From NCBI RefSeq assembly GCF_023276435.1, contig NZ_JALLPO010000005.1, forward strand, positions 1 through 64,000: a DNA stretch of 64,000 nt. The letters are read 5' to 3'. The stretch comes from Sphaerisporangium perillae (GTDB taxonomy: Bacteria > Actinomycetota > Actinomycetes > Streptosporangiales > Streptosporangiaceae). Below, piece after piece: positions 46,385-54,357 of the stretch; position 1 is the stretch's first letter; every line of letters begins with the position of its first letter. A program made the translations under genes and the position numbers. The notes below the pieces were generated by a model that saw only the letters and a program-made list of their open reading frames with translations, did no database searches and was not told the origin of the DNA.

Positions 46385-47608
46385 CTATGCCCGTGACCCG
46401 AGCATCCCGTGCGGGTCCAGGACGAACTTGCGGGCCGCGCCCTTGTCGAAGTCCGCGTAACCCCGCGGGGCCTCGGTGAGCGGGATGGGGGTGGCGTTGA
46501 CCGCCTCGGCGATCCGCACCCGGTCGTGGAGTATCGCCATCATCAGCTGCCGGTTGTAGCGCATGACGGGGCACTGGCCGGTGAAGAACGCGTGCGACTT
46601 GGCCCAGCCGAGGCCGAACCTGATCGACAGTGACCCCTCCTTGGCGGCCTGGTCCGCGGCCCCGGGGTCGCCGGTGACGTACAGGCCGGGAATGCCGATG
46701 GCGCCGCCGGCCCGGGTGATGTCCATGAGGCTGTTCAGCACGGTGGCGGGCCGCTCGACCCCCGCCTCGGCGCCGTGGCCGCGCGCCTCGAAGCCCACCG
46801 CGTCGACCGAGCAGTCCACCTCGGGGACGCCGAGGATCTGCTCGATCTGGTCCTTCGGCTCGCCCTTGGACACATCGACGGTCTCGCAGCCGAAGCTGCG
46901 CGCCTGCGCCAGGCGATCCTCGTTCAGGTCCCCGATGATCACCACGGCGGCGCCCAGCAGGAGCGCCGACGCGCCGGCGGCCAGCCCGACCGGGCCGGCG
47001 CCCGCGATGTACACGGTGGAGCCGGTGCCGACGCCGGCGGTGACGCACCCGTGGTACCCGGTGGGGAAGATGTCCGCCAGCATGGCCAGGTCGAGGATCT
47101 TCTCCATCGCCTGGTCCTTGTCGGGGAACCGGAGCAGGTTCCAGTCGGCGTAGGGCACCAGCACGTACTCGGCCTGCCCGCCGACCCAGCCGCCCATGTC
47201 GACGTACCCGTACGCCGAGCCGGGCCGGTCGGGGTTGACGTTCTCGCAGATGCCGGTCTTGCCCTCCTTGCAGTTCCGGCACCGGCCGCAGGAGATGTTG
47301 AACGGGACCGACACCAGGTCGCCCACCTTGACGAACTCGACGTCGGGACCGGTCTCGACGACCTCGCCGGTGATCTCGTGGCCCAGGATGAGGCCCGCCG
47401 GCGCCGTGGTGCGCCCGCGGACCATGTGCTGGTCGCTGCCGCAGATGTTGGTCGCGATGGCCTTGACGATCGCGCCGTGGCCGACCTTGCGGCCGACGTT
47501 GGCGGGGTTCACGCCCGGCCCGTCCTTCAGCTCGAACTCCGGGTAGTCGGTGTCCTCGATCTCGACCCTGCCGGGCCCGAGATAGGCGACGGCCTTGTTA
47601 CCGGGCAT
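46385..47608 (-). CDS. fdhA: Glutathione-independent formaldehyde dehydrogenase (zinc MDR family)
   Basis: NAD-dependent zinc dehydrogenase of 407 residues, cytosolic, oxidising or dismutating formaldehyde as in Pseudomonas putida FDH. Catalytic zinc ligands are in ATNICGSDQHMVRGR (Cys near 55) and GHEITGEVVE (near 75). Structural zinc cysteines are in CGRCRNCKEGKTGIC. The Rossmann motif is VYIAGAGPVGLAAG near 195. The insertion typical of FDH over ordinary alcohol dehydrogenases is present (SAYGYVDMGGWVGGQAEYVL). The ATG at 47608 has GGGGGAGC upstream. Stand-alone gene. Confidence 0.92.
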   Translation of the reverse strand: MPGNKAVAYLGPGRVEIEDTDYPEFELKDGPGVNPANVGRKVGHGAIVKAIATNICGSDQHMVRGRTTAPAGLILGHEITGEVVETGPDVEFVKVGDLVSVPFNISCGRCRNCKEGKTGICENVNPDRPGSAYGYVDMGGWVGGQAEYVLVPYADWNLLRFPDKDQAMEKILDLAMLADIFPTGYHGCVTAGVGTGSTVYIAGAGPVGLAAGASALLLGAAVVIIGDLNEDRLAQARSFGCETVDVSKGEPKDQIEQILGVPEVDCSVDAVGFEARGHGAEAGVERPATVLNSLMDITRAGGAIGIPGLYVTGDPGAADQAAKEGSLSIRFGLGWAKSHAFFTGQCPVMRYNRQLMMAILHDRVRIAEAVNATPIPLTEAPRGYADFDKGAARKFVLDPHGMLGSRA

Positions 47609-48245
47609 GCTGCTCCCCCTGCGAGCCGCGCGACGGTGGGTGGGGGACAGCCACGAAGATCGTGTCGTGCCGCGGCCGGACGAGATCGGCCGCGGCATGG
47701 CATGACCGGCCGCTGTCCCCCTGAGCGCGGGCGACGGCGGAGCCCGGCCCGAACGCGCTGCGCGGCACCCGGCGGACACCCGTGGAACCGGGGTCCGTCG
47801 CGGGTGACCGGCCATCGCTCGCCCCCACGACAGACGTTCTTCCCCGGTGATTCGTCATATATCCGCAGCTCATAGGCATAAGTCGGGCTATAGGAGGCAT
47901 TGGTTGTATGTGCCCGAGCCCAGCCGCCGCAGGCGGATGCTCATCCTGGTCACCTGCTGCATGAGCCTGTTCGCCGAATCTCCTTCAGCGTGGAGACCTC
48001 TGCGGTCCCCGGGTGGTCTCCCCCTTCCGGGCGGTGTCCGCTTGCGTCGTCGGGCGGTCGCACCCCTCCGCTCGGTGTCCACTCGCGTCTCTGGGCGGTC
48101 CCACCCTTCCGTTCGGTGTCGTGGTCGTGCATCGGGCGCCGTGACGGCGAGTACGGTACGGCGGTACCGGCGCCCTTCGTACGGCGAGCGACCCAGGACA
48201 CCGCACCGGCGCCGGTCGCTTCGAGCGGAAGGGGAGGCCGCGCGT
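47609..48245. other. Long gene-poor intergenic region with tandem repeats
   Basis: About 640 bases separate the dehydrogenase from the polyprenyl synthase. Several overlapping open frames exist but none has a recognisable protein or ribosome site. It contains the 41 bp repeat described separately. Confidence 0.5.
48011..48120. repeat. 41-bp imperfect tandem repeat, about three copies
   Basis: Units begin at 48011, 48052 and 48093 with GGG(T/C)GGTC, followed by pyrimidine-rich sequence and CGGTGTCC. The third copy fades after 48120. No spacer structure like CRISPR is present. Confidence 0.75.
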
Positions 48246-49364
48246 TCAGTGATCGCGGTGGGCGACCAGGTGGGCCAGGGCGCGCAGCTCGGCGGTGGCG
48301 CGCGGCGCGGGGCGGTCCAGGGAGGCGAGGTGGGCGAGGGCCTCGGCCAGCAGCGCGTCGGCGTGTTCCTGCGTCCACTCCCGCCCGCCGGCGGCCTCGA
48401 CCAGACCGGCGGCACGCATGAGGCCGGCGTCGGTGTCGGCCGGCCCGGCGCCGGTGGGGGGCAGGCCGGGTGCCGAGGCGAGGTTGGGCAGGCCGGGGGC
48501 GGCGGCGGGGTGGTGGCGCCGGTAGAAGGCCGCCAGCTCGCGGGCGGCGGGGGTGCCGGAGGTCAGGGCGGCGACCACGGGCAGGGACTTCTTGCGGTTG
48601 CGCAGGTCGGAGTAGACCGGCTTGCCGGTCACCGCCGGGTCGCCCCAGATGCCGAGCAGGTCGTCCACCAGCTGGAAGGCCAGCCCGAGCCGGTCGCCGA
48701 ACCGGCGCAGGCGCTCGACCCGCTCCGGCCCGCCACCGCCGAACAGGCCGCCGAGGGTGCAGGCGGCGCCGAGCAGGGCGCCGGTCTTGCTCTCGGCCAT
48801 GCTCACGCACTCGGGCAGGGTCACATCGTCGCGCCGCTCGAAGGAGGTGTCGGCGCTCTGCCCCTCCACCAGGTCGAGCACGGCGGCGCCGAGCACCCGT
48901 GCCGCCTCCGGGACGGCCGGGCGGCCGTCGGCCCTGAGCACGTCGAAGGCCAGCGTCAGCAGCGCGTCCCCGGCCAGGATCGCCGCGTTGACGCCGAACA
49001 CGCTCCAGGCGGTGCGGCGATGGCGTCGGGTCGCGTCGCCGTCCATGACGTCGTCGTGCAGGAGGGAGAAGTTGTGCACCAGCTCCACCGCGACGGCCGC
49101 CGGCAGCGCGGCGGCGGCGGAGCCTCCGGCGGCCTCGGCGGCCAGCAGGACCAGCGCCGGGCGGACGGCCTTGCCCCCGCCGACCGCGGCCGGCAGGCCG
49201 TGCTCGTCCAGCCAGCCGAAGTGATAGCCGGCGACGCGCCGCATCGAGGGCGGCAGGGTCTCCACCGCGGATCGCAGGCCGGGGCGGGTCAGATCGCGGC
49301 TCCACGCCAGCACCTCCCGCGCCGACCGGACCGTCGACGCGCGAGTCGTCTCGCTCACGACCAC
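48246..49364 (-). CDS. Polyprenyl (geranylgeranyl-type) diphosphate synthase
   Basis: Trans-isoprenyl diphosphate synthase of 372 residues, cytosolic. The first Asp-rich motif is LLHDDVMDGD near 102 and the second is LVDDLLGIWGD near 230. The KxxR-type substrate loop is GGGKAVRPALVLL near 62. Length and motif spacing fit GGPP/FPP-type synthases, but product chain length cannot be fixed by eye. It has a good sigma-70-type promoter at 49409-49437. No terpene cyclase or carotenoid gene adjoins it. Confidence 0.9.
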   Translation of the reverse strand: MVVSETTRASTVRSAREVLAWSRDLTRPGLRSAVETLPPSMRRVAGYHFGWLDEHGLPAAVGGGKAVRPALVLLAAEAAGGSAAAALPAAVAVELVHNFSLLHDDVMDGDATRRHRRTAWSVFGVNAAILAGDALLTLAFDVLRADGRPAVPEAARVLGAAVLDLVEGQSADTSFERRDDVTLPECVSMAESKTGALLGAACTLGGLFGGGGPERVERLRRFGDRLGLAFQLVDDLLGIWGDPAVTGKPVYSDLRNRKKSLPVVAALTSGTPAARELAAFYRRHHPAAAPGLPNLASAPGLPPTGAGPADTDAGLMRAAGLVEAAGGREWTQEHADALLAEALAHLASLDRPAPRATAELRALAHLVAHRDH

Positions 49365-49408
49365 ACCACCTGAGCGCTCTGGTTACGGTGTCGCTTTCCG
49401 TGGCCGTA

Positions 49409-49437
49409 ATTATGAAACCGCGTCTTTGATGTGTCAA
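49409..49437 (-). promoter_or_regulatory. Consensus promoter of the polyprenyl synthase gene
   Basis: On the minus strand TTGACA (49437-49432) and CATAAT (49414-49409) are separated by exactly 17 bases. The start would be near 49402, 38 bases before the ATG. GAAACC at 49414-49419 and GGTTTC at 49442-49447 form an inverted repeat around the -35 region that could be an operator. Confidence 0.85.
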
Positions 49438-49764
49438 TTATGGTTTCCCCGGCCGGCCGGTCCGAAATTAATGGCATTCGCCGATAAGAGCGGTCGTGAT
49501 CAGGAAATTCCATCCGGTGCGGCGGTTAATGACGGGACGCGTTATCGGCCCTCCCTTGCCCGCCCGCCTGCCCCGCTCGCCCGCGTGCCCCGCCCTCCGT
49601 CCGTGCCCGAGATTTGGCCCGAGACCCGGCCAGGAGGACCGGGCGAGGAGAAGGCGTAGGCTGCGAACAAGGCCCAGGACCGCCCCGAGACCCGTGCCGG
49701 CGCCCGCAGCGCCGGTGCGCCGTGTCGCCGGGCGGTCCGCCTCCGAGCACGTTAGGGGGCCGCG
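49438..49764. other. Divergent intergenic region
   Basis: About 330 bases between the polyprenyl synthase promoter and the phosphoribosyltransferase-esterase gene. AT-richer near 49440-49510 and GC-rich later. No gene or clear rightward promoter was recognised. Confidence 0.4.
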
Positions 49765-51774
49765 ATGTCCGACCGCCTCTTCTATGACCGCAGAGATGCC
49801 GGTCGAGCGCTGGCCGGCCTTCTCGACCGTTACCGGGGACACCCCGACCTCGTCGTCCTGGCGCTGCCGCGCGGGGGCACGCCCGTCGGGTACGAGGTGG
49901 CCAAAGCCCTCGGCGCCCCCCTCGACGTCTTCCTCTCCCGCAAGCTCGGCGTCCCCGGCCAGGAGGATCTGGCGATGGGGGCGATCGCCGGAGACGGCGT
50001 GATCGCGCTCAACGACGACCTGGTCCGAGGCCTCGCCATCCCCCCGGAAGTGGTGGAGCACGTCGCAGGCTGGGAAGGGCGGGAGATCGTCCGCTGGGAG
50101 CAGCACTTCCGCCAGGGCCGTTCGCCGCAGCGGGTCGAAGGCAGGGTGGTGGTCCTCGTCGACGACGGCCTCGCCACCGGTGTCGCGCTGGTGGCCGCGC
50201 TCAAGGCCCTGCGCCGGCTGCGGCCCGCGCGCGTGATCGTGGCCGTGCCCGCCTGCTCCGTGGCCACCTTCGAGGAACTCGAGATGGAGTCGGACGAGGT
50301 GGTCTGCGCGACCACCCCCTCGCCGTTCTTCGTGGTCGACCCCTCCTACTGGGGCTTCAAGGAGGTCACCCTGGAGGACGTCCGCGACCTGCTCCGCGCG
50401 TCCGCGATGTCGGCGCAGGCAGGCGCGGGCGGGCAGGGGCCGAGCGACGTCTCCGCCGTCCGCGCGGAGGCCGTCCCGGTCGAGGACGGCACTCCCGCGC
50501 CCGAGGCGCTGTTCGAACTCATCGGCGACGCCCACTACGTGCTGATCGGCGGAGCCTCCCACGGCACGCACGAGTTCTACGCGACGCGTGCCGCCATGAC
50601 GCGGCGGCTCATCGAGGAGCGGGACTTCTGCGCCGTCGCGGTGCAGGCGGACTGGCCCGACGCCTACCGGGTCAACCGGTACGTCCACGGCCGCACCCAG
50701 GACGCGACCGCCGAGGAGGCGCTGCGCGACTTCCGGGGGTTCCCGAGCTGGATGTGGCGCAACATGGTGGTGCTGGAATTCGTGGAATGGCTGCGCGAGC
50801 ACAACGACCGGATCCTCGCCGGCCTTTCCGGCCAGGCGGGTTTCTACGGCCTCGACGTCTATGGCGCCCACCGGACGATGCAGCAGGTGGTCGCCTTCCT
50901 GGAGGGGATCAACCCGCTCGCCGCCGACCGCGCCCGCGAGCGCTACGCCTGCTTCGACCACATCGGCCCCGACGACGAGCCCTACGGGTTCAGCCCGGCC
51001 TGCGGGGCCGGTATGGGCAGCGAGGAGGACATGATGGCCCACCTCGTGGACCAGCGGCGGGACGCGATGCGGTGCGCGCGCGAGGAGGGGTTGCTCGCCG
51101 AGGACGAGATGTTCTACGCGCAGCTGAACGCCGGGGCCATGAGGGGGGCCGACGAGCATTACCGCGCGATGCTGTGCGGCCGGATCTCCGCCTGGAACCA
51201 CCGGGACCGCCACATGGCCGACACGCTGGACGCGCTCGCCGAGCATCTCGGCCGGGTCCGGGGCGGCCCGGCCAAGATCGTCGTATGGGCGCACAACGCC
51301 CACGTGGGCGACGCGCGCGCGACGGAGGCGGCGTGCCGCGGCGAGGTCAACCTCGGCCAGCTCGTACGGGAACGGCATGGCGACGACTGCCGCATCATCG
51401 GAATGACGACCTACACGGGCACGGTCACCGCGGCCGACCGCTGGGGAGCGCCGGGCGAACGCAAGTGGCTGCGGCCCGCGCTGTCCGACAGCGTGGAGGA
51501 GCTGTTCCACGAGGTCGGCGAGAAGCAGTTCTACACCTGGTTCGCCACGGCGCTCCGCACCGCCGACGTGCTGCGGTCCGCGCGCCTGCAGCGGATGATC
51601 TCCGCCGTCTACGTCTCGCAGTCCGAGCGGCGCTGCCACTACTTCCGGGCCAGGCTGCGGGACGAGTTCGACGCGGTGATCCACATGGACGAGACGCGGG
51701 CGGTGGAACCGCTGGAGCGGACGGCCCGGTGGGACCAGGGCGAGCTTCCCCGGACCTACCCGTCCAGTGTCTGA
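49765..51774 (+). CDS. Phosphoribosyltransferase-erythromycin esterase fusion protein
   Basis: Two-domain cytosolic protein of 669 residues. Residues 1-210 form a type I phosphoribosyltransferase domain: LALPRGGTPVGYEVAKAL, and the PRPP loop RVVVLVDDGLATGVALVAAL near 127. Residues 240-660 form an erythromycin-esterase-like domain with GGASHGTHEFY near 263 and AHNAHVGDAR near 512, which carry the expected catalytic His residues. Substrates of both domains are unknown in this family. It precedes the hydrogenase locus, and such fused proteins recur near stress- or dormancy-linked genes. An antibiotic-resistance role is unproven. Confidence 0.85.
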   Translation: MSDRLFYDRRDAGRALAGLLDRYRGHPDLVVLALPRGGTPVGYEVAKALGAPLDVFLSRKLGVPGQEDLAMGAIAGDGVIALNDDLVRGLAIPPEVVEHVAGWEGREIVRWEQHFRQGRSPQRVEGRVVVLVDDGLATGVALVAALKALRRLRPARVIVAVPACSVATFEELEMESDEVVCATTPSPFFVVDPSYWGFKEVTLEDVRDLLRASAMSAQAGAGGQGPSDVSAVRAEAVPVEDGTPAPEALFELIGDAHYVLIGGASHGTHEFYATRAAMTRRLIEERDFCAVAVQADWPDAYRVNRYVHGRTQDATAEEALRDFRGFPSWMWRNMVVLEFVEWLREHNDRILAGLSGQAGFYGLDVYGAHRTMQQVVAFLEGINPLAADRARERYACFDHIGPDDEPYGFSPACGAGMGSEEDMMAHLVDQRRDAMRCAREEGLLAEDEMFYAQLNAGAMRGADEHYRAMLCGRISAWNHRDRHMADTLDALAEHLGRVRGGPAKIVVWAHNAHVGDARATEAACRGEVNLGQLVRERHGDDCRIIGMTTYTGTVTAADRWGAPGERKWLRPALSDSVEELFHEVGEKQFYTWFATALRTADVLRSARLQRMISAVYVSQSERRCHYFRARLRDEFDAVIHMDETRAVEPLERTARWDQGELPRTYPSSV

Positions 51775-51843
51775 GAGGCGGAAGACCGGTAGGAGGCCAC
51801 ACGACCGGCGACCGGCAGGAGGATCACGACCCGGCAGGAGGAC

Positions 51844-52527
51844 ATGATGGTCGAGCGGCAGAGCCTTGCGATCCCGGCGGTGGGCGTCTCGCTCGGAGCG
51901 GACGTCACGGTGCCGCGGCCCGCCCATGGCGTGGTGGTGTTCGCGCACGGCAGCGGCAGCAGCCGGCACAGCCCGCGCAACCGGCACGTCGCGGCCGAGT
52001 TGCACACCGCGGGGCTGGCGACGGTGCTGATGGACCTGCTGACCCCTGAGGAGGAGGAGGTCGACGCCCTGACCGCGGCGCTCCGTTTCGACATCGGGCT
52101 GCTCGCGGAGCGCGTGGTCGCGGTGACCGACTGGCTGCCGCGGTACAAGCCGCTCGCCAGCCTCGGCGTCGGGCTGTTCGGCGCCAGCACGGGCGCCGCG
52201 GCGGCGCTGGTGGCCGCGGCCGAACGTCCCGCCACGGTCCAGGCGGTCGTGTCGCGGGGCGGCCGGCCGGACCTCGCCGGTGACTTCCTCCGCCTGGTCC
52301 ACCAGCCGACCCTCCTCATCGTCGGGGAGTACGACACCGTCGTGATCGATCTCAACCGCAAGGCGATGGAGCAGATCCCAGGTCCGACCGCCTTCGCGAT
52401 CGTCGCCGGGGCGACACACCTGTTCGAGGAGCCCGGCACGCTGGACCAGGCGGCCCACTTGGCGCGTGACTGGTTCGCCCGCCATCTGCGGACCGTGCAC
52501 TGGCGCGAGGTCCATCCCACGGCGTAG
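51844..52527 (+). CDS. Dienelactone hydrolase-like alpha/beta hydrolase
   Basis: Alpha/beta hydrolase of about 227 residues, cytosolic. The nucleophile elbow is LFGASTGAAAAL (Ser near 118). The acid is likely in IVGEYDTVV near 160-165, and the His in GATHLFEEPG near 193. An oxyanion-side motif FAHGSGSSRHSPRN follows the second strand. Two adjacent ATG codons (51844, 51847) are possible starts. It lies 69 bases after the fusion gene. Substrate is unknown. Confidence 0.85.
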   Translation: MMVERQSLAIPAVGVSLGADVTVPRPAHGVVVFAHGSGSSRHSPRNRHVAAELHTAGLATVLMDLLTPEEEEVDALTAALRFDIGLLAERVVAVTDWLPRYKPLASLGVGLFGASTGAAAALVAAAERPATVQAVVSRGGRPDLAGDFLRLVHQPTLLIVGEYDTVVIDLNRKAMEQIPGPTAFAIVAGATHLFEEPGTLDQAAHLARDWFARHLRTVHWREVHPTA

Positions 52528-52586
52528 GAGATCAAGCCTTTACTCCGGGTTGTCCGCCTTGGGATGTCGGTCCGCTGCGTACGGAT

Positions 52587-52604
52587 CGTAGCCTGACGAC
52601 TACG
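52587..52604. promoter_or_regulatory. Inverted repeat CGTAG-N8-CTACG upstream of the hydrogenase operon
   Basis: Sits 20 bases before the first SIS gene, in the only sizeable gap (98 bases) upstream of the hydrogenase genes. It could be an operator, though outer bases match imperfectly. Confidence 0.4.
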
Positions 52605-52624
52605 GTACATAACGGAGCGTGAAC

Positions 52625-53236
52625 ATGCCTGTGACGTCGACCACGCGCCTGGCGGTCAGCGAAGCCTTCACCCGGCGGGAGGCGGCGGGACGCGGTCTCG
52701 CCGAGGACTCCGAGCGCATCACGCGCGCCTGCCGCGCCATGGCCGCGAGGTTCCACCGCGGCGGCAAGCTGATCGTCTTCGGCAACGGCGGCGCGGGCAC
52801 GGACGCCTCCCACATCGCGGTGGAGTTCATGCATCCGGTGATCGTGGGCAAGCGCGCGCTGCCGGCCATGGCGCTGAGCAACGACGCCGCCACGGTGTCC
52901 GCCGTCGGGGCGAGCGAAGGCTTCGGCGAGGTGTTCGCCCACCAGGTGCGCCACTGGGCCGACCCGGCGGACATGGCCCTCGGCGTCTCGCCGGACGGCT
53001 GGTGCGCCAACGTCCTCAAGGGGCTGGAGGCCGCCCACGAGCTGGGCCTGTTCACCATGGCCCTGCTGGGCGGCGACGGCGGCGCCATCGCGCGCAGCCC
53101 GGCCGTCGACCACGCGCTCGTCGCCCGCTCCGGCGACGCGGCGGTGGTGAAGGAGATCCACGTCACGATGTACCACGTCCTGTGGGAGCTGGTCCACGTC
53201 TTCCACGCCCGGACCCGTCCGGAGGCGGGCCGATGA
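52625..53236 (+). CDS. SIS-domain protein (GmhA-like), phosphate-loop degenerate
   Basis: Sugar-isomerase fold protein of 203 residues at the head of the hydrogenase operon, similar to sedoheptulose-7-phosphate isomerase GmhA. GNGGAGTDASHIAVEF (near 54) keeps the His and Glu that act in GmhA, and EIHVTMYHVLWEL keeps the late His pair. The phosphosugar loop, STSGNS in E. coli GmhA, reads SPDGWC here, so phosphate binding looks impaired. The ATG at 52625 has GGAG about 8 bases upstream; GTG 52619 is an alternative. Its stop overlaps the HypC-like start (ATGA). The role in hydrogenase biogenesis is unknown. Confidence 0.85.
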   Translation: MPVTSTTRLAVSEAFTRREAAGRGLAEDSERITRACRAMAARFHRGGKLIVFGNGGAGTDASHIAVEFMHPVIVGKRALPAMALSNDAATVSAVGASEGFGEVFAHQVRHWADPADMALGVSPDGWCANVLKGLEAAHELGLFTMALLGGDGGAIARSPAVDHALVARSGDAAVVKEIHVTMYHVLWELVHVFHARTRPEAGR

Positions 53237-53556
53237 CCGCATGCGCGGACGGCCCCGAGGGGGTGTGCCTCACCTGCTCCGACCAGGCCCTGCCCGCCCT
53301 CGTGGTGCGGCCCCTGGACGACGGGCTCGCGGTCGTGGAGATCGACGGCGTCCGCGAGGAGGTGAGCGTCGCGCTGGTCGACGCGGCCGCCGGCGACACC
53401 GTCCTGGTGCACGCCAAGGAGGCCCTCGCCGTCATCGCGAGAGCGGGCGACGTCCCGGAGGGGAGCGGCGCCCGCAGGGCGAACGACCACCCGAAGGGGA
53501 GCGGCGACCCGAGGCGGAGCGGGGACGCGAAGGGGGGCGGCGATGGCCACGGATGA
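53233..53556 (+). CDS. HypC/HupF-like hydrogenase assembly chaperone
   Basis: Small cytosolic protein of 107 residues resembling HypC/HupF, which carries the Fe(CN)2CO group between HypD and the large-subunit precursor. The beta-barrel pattern ALPALVVRPLDDGLAVVEID then VLVHAKEALAVI is clear. The cysteine motif is GVCLTCSD about 12 residues in, instead of the canonical N-terminal MCLxxP, so the mechanism may differ. A Gly/Arg/Asp-rich tail (about 78-107) is likely disordered. It is coupled to both flanking SIS genes by overlaps. The canonical HypC is encoded later at 61656. Confidence 0.8.
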   Translation: MTACADGPEGVCLTCSDQALPALVVRPLDDGLAVVEIDGVREEVSVALVDAAAGDTVLVHAKEALAVIARAGDVPEGSGARRANDHPKGSGDPRRSGDAKGGGDGHG

Positions 53557-54343
53557 GGAGGCGGAGGCGTCCTCCGAAGGGATACGCCGGCTGTATCCCT
53601 TCCTGCAGGGGCACGGCCACGCGCCCTCCGGCGAGCGCGACCGGCGTGCCGAGCGCGAGGACCCCGTCAACCGGTCCACCGAGACCAAGGCCGCCGAGAT
53701 CGTCCGCCTGCGCACGCAGGTGGCGGGGCTGCACGCCGACCGGCTCGCGGAGTGCGCGCAGGCGATGGCGGCGAGCTTCGCCGCGGGTGGCAGGCTCTTC
53801 GCGTTCGGCAACGGCGGGAGCAGCACCGACGCCCAGGAGGTGGCCACCGCCTACCTGCGTCCCCGGTACGGGCGGCCGCTGCCGGCCCTGTCGCTGACCT
53901 CCGACGTCGCCGTGGTCACCGCGCTCACCAACGACGTGGGGTTCGACGTCGTCTTCGCCCGGCAGATCGCGGCGCTCGGCAGGCCCGGCGACATCGCCTT
54001 CGGCCTGTCCGCCAGCGGCGGGTCGGCCAACCTCGTCCAGGCGTTCGAGGAGGCGTGGGGTCGGGGCCTGCTGACCGTCGGGCTGGCCGGCTACCAGGGG
54101 GGAAGGCTCGCCGAGCTGGCGGAGCTGGACGTCCTTCAGTACCTGTTCGTGATCCCGTCCTCGTCCGTGCACCGCATCCAGGAGGCGCAGACGACGGTCT
54201 ACCACGTGCTGTGGGAGGTCACGCAGCACCTGCTGCGCGACATGCCCGGCCGTCCGGACCGGCCCGATCAGGCGGATCGGGTTCACGTGACGGATCGCGC
54301 TGAGGGGGAGCGCGTCTCGAGGCTCATCGACACCGACCAGTAG
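53543..54343 (+). CDS. SIS-domain protein (GmhA-like), catalytic-residue degenerate
   Basis: Second SIS protein of 266 residues with a 60-residue N-terminal extension. It keeps a good phosphosugar loop (SASGGSANLV, near 158) and the GNGGSSTDA turn. The His and Glu that follow in GmhA are replaced: DAQEVATAY against DAMHFAEEL. It retains RIQ and a late His (VYHVLWEV). This is the reverse of the first SIS protein. It overlaps the HypC-like gene by 14 bases and ends 14 bases before the hydrogenase small subunit. A joint complex of the two SIS proteins is plausible. Confidence 0.85.
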   Translation: MATDEEAEASSEGIRRLYPFLQGHGHAPSGERDRRAEREDPVNRSTETKAAEIVRLRTQVAGLHADRLAECAQAMAASFAAGGRLFAFGNGGSSTDAQEVATAYLRPRYGRPLPALSLTSDVAVVTALTNDVGFDVVFARQIAALGRPGDIAFGLSASGGSANLVQAFEEAWGRGLLTVGLAGYQGGRLAELAELDVLQYLFVIPSSSVHRIQEAQTTVYHVLWEVTQHLLRDMPGRPDRPDQADRVHVTDRAEGERVSRLIDTDQ

Positions 54344-54357
54344 CGGGGGAGGCGGTT

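Noticed and set aside
48011-48120. CRISPR array
   Set aside because: The units are adjacent imperfect tandem copies without unique spacers, and no cas genes are present.
49765-51774. Macrolide resistance gene
   Set aside because: The esterase domain is of the broad erythromycin-esterase-like family, fused to a phosphoribosyltransferase. Family membership alone does not show drug hydrolysis.
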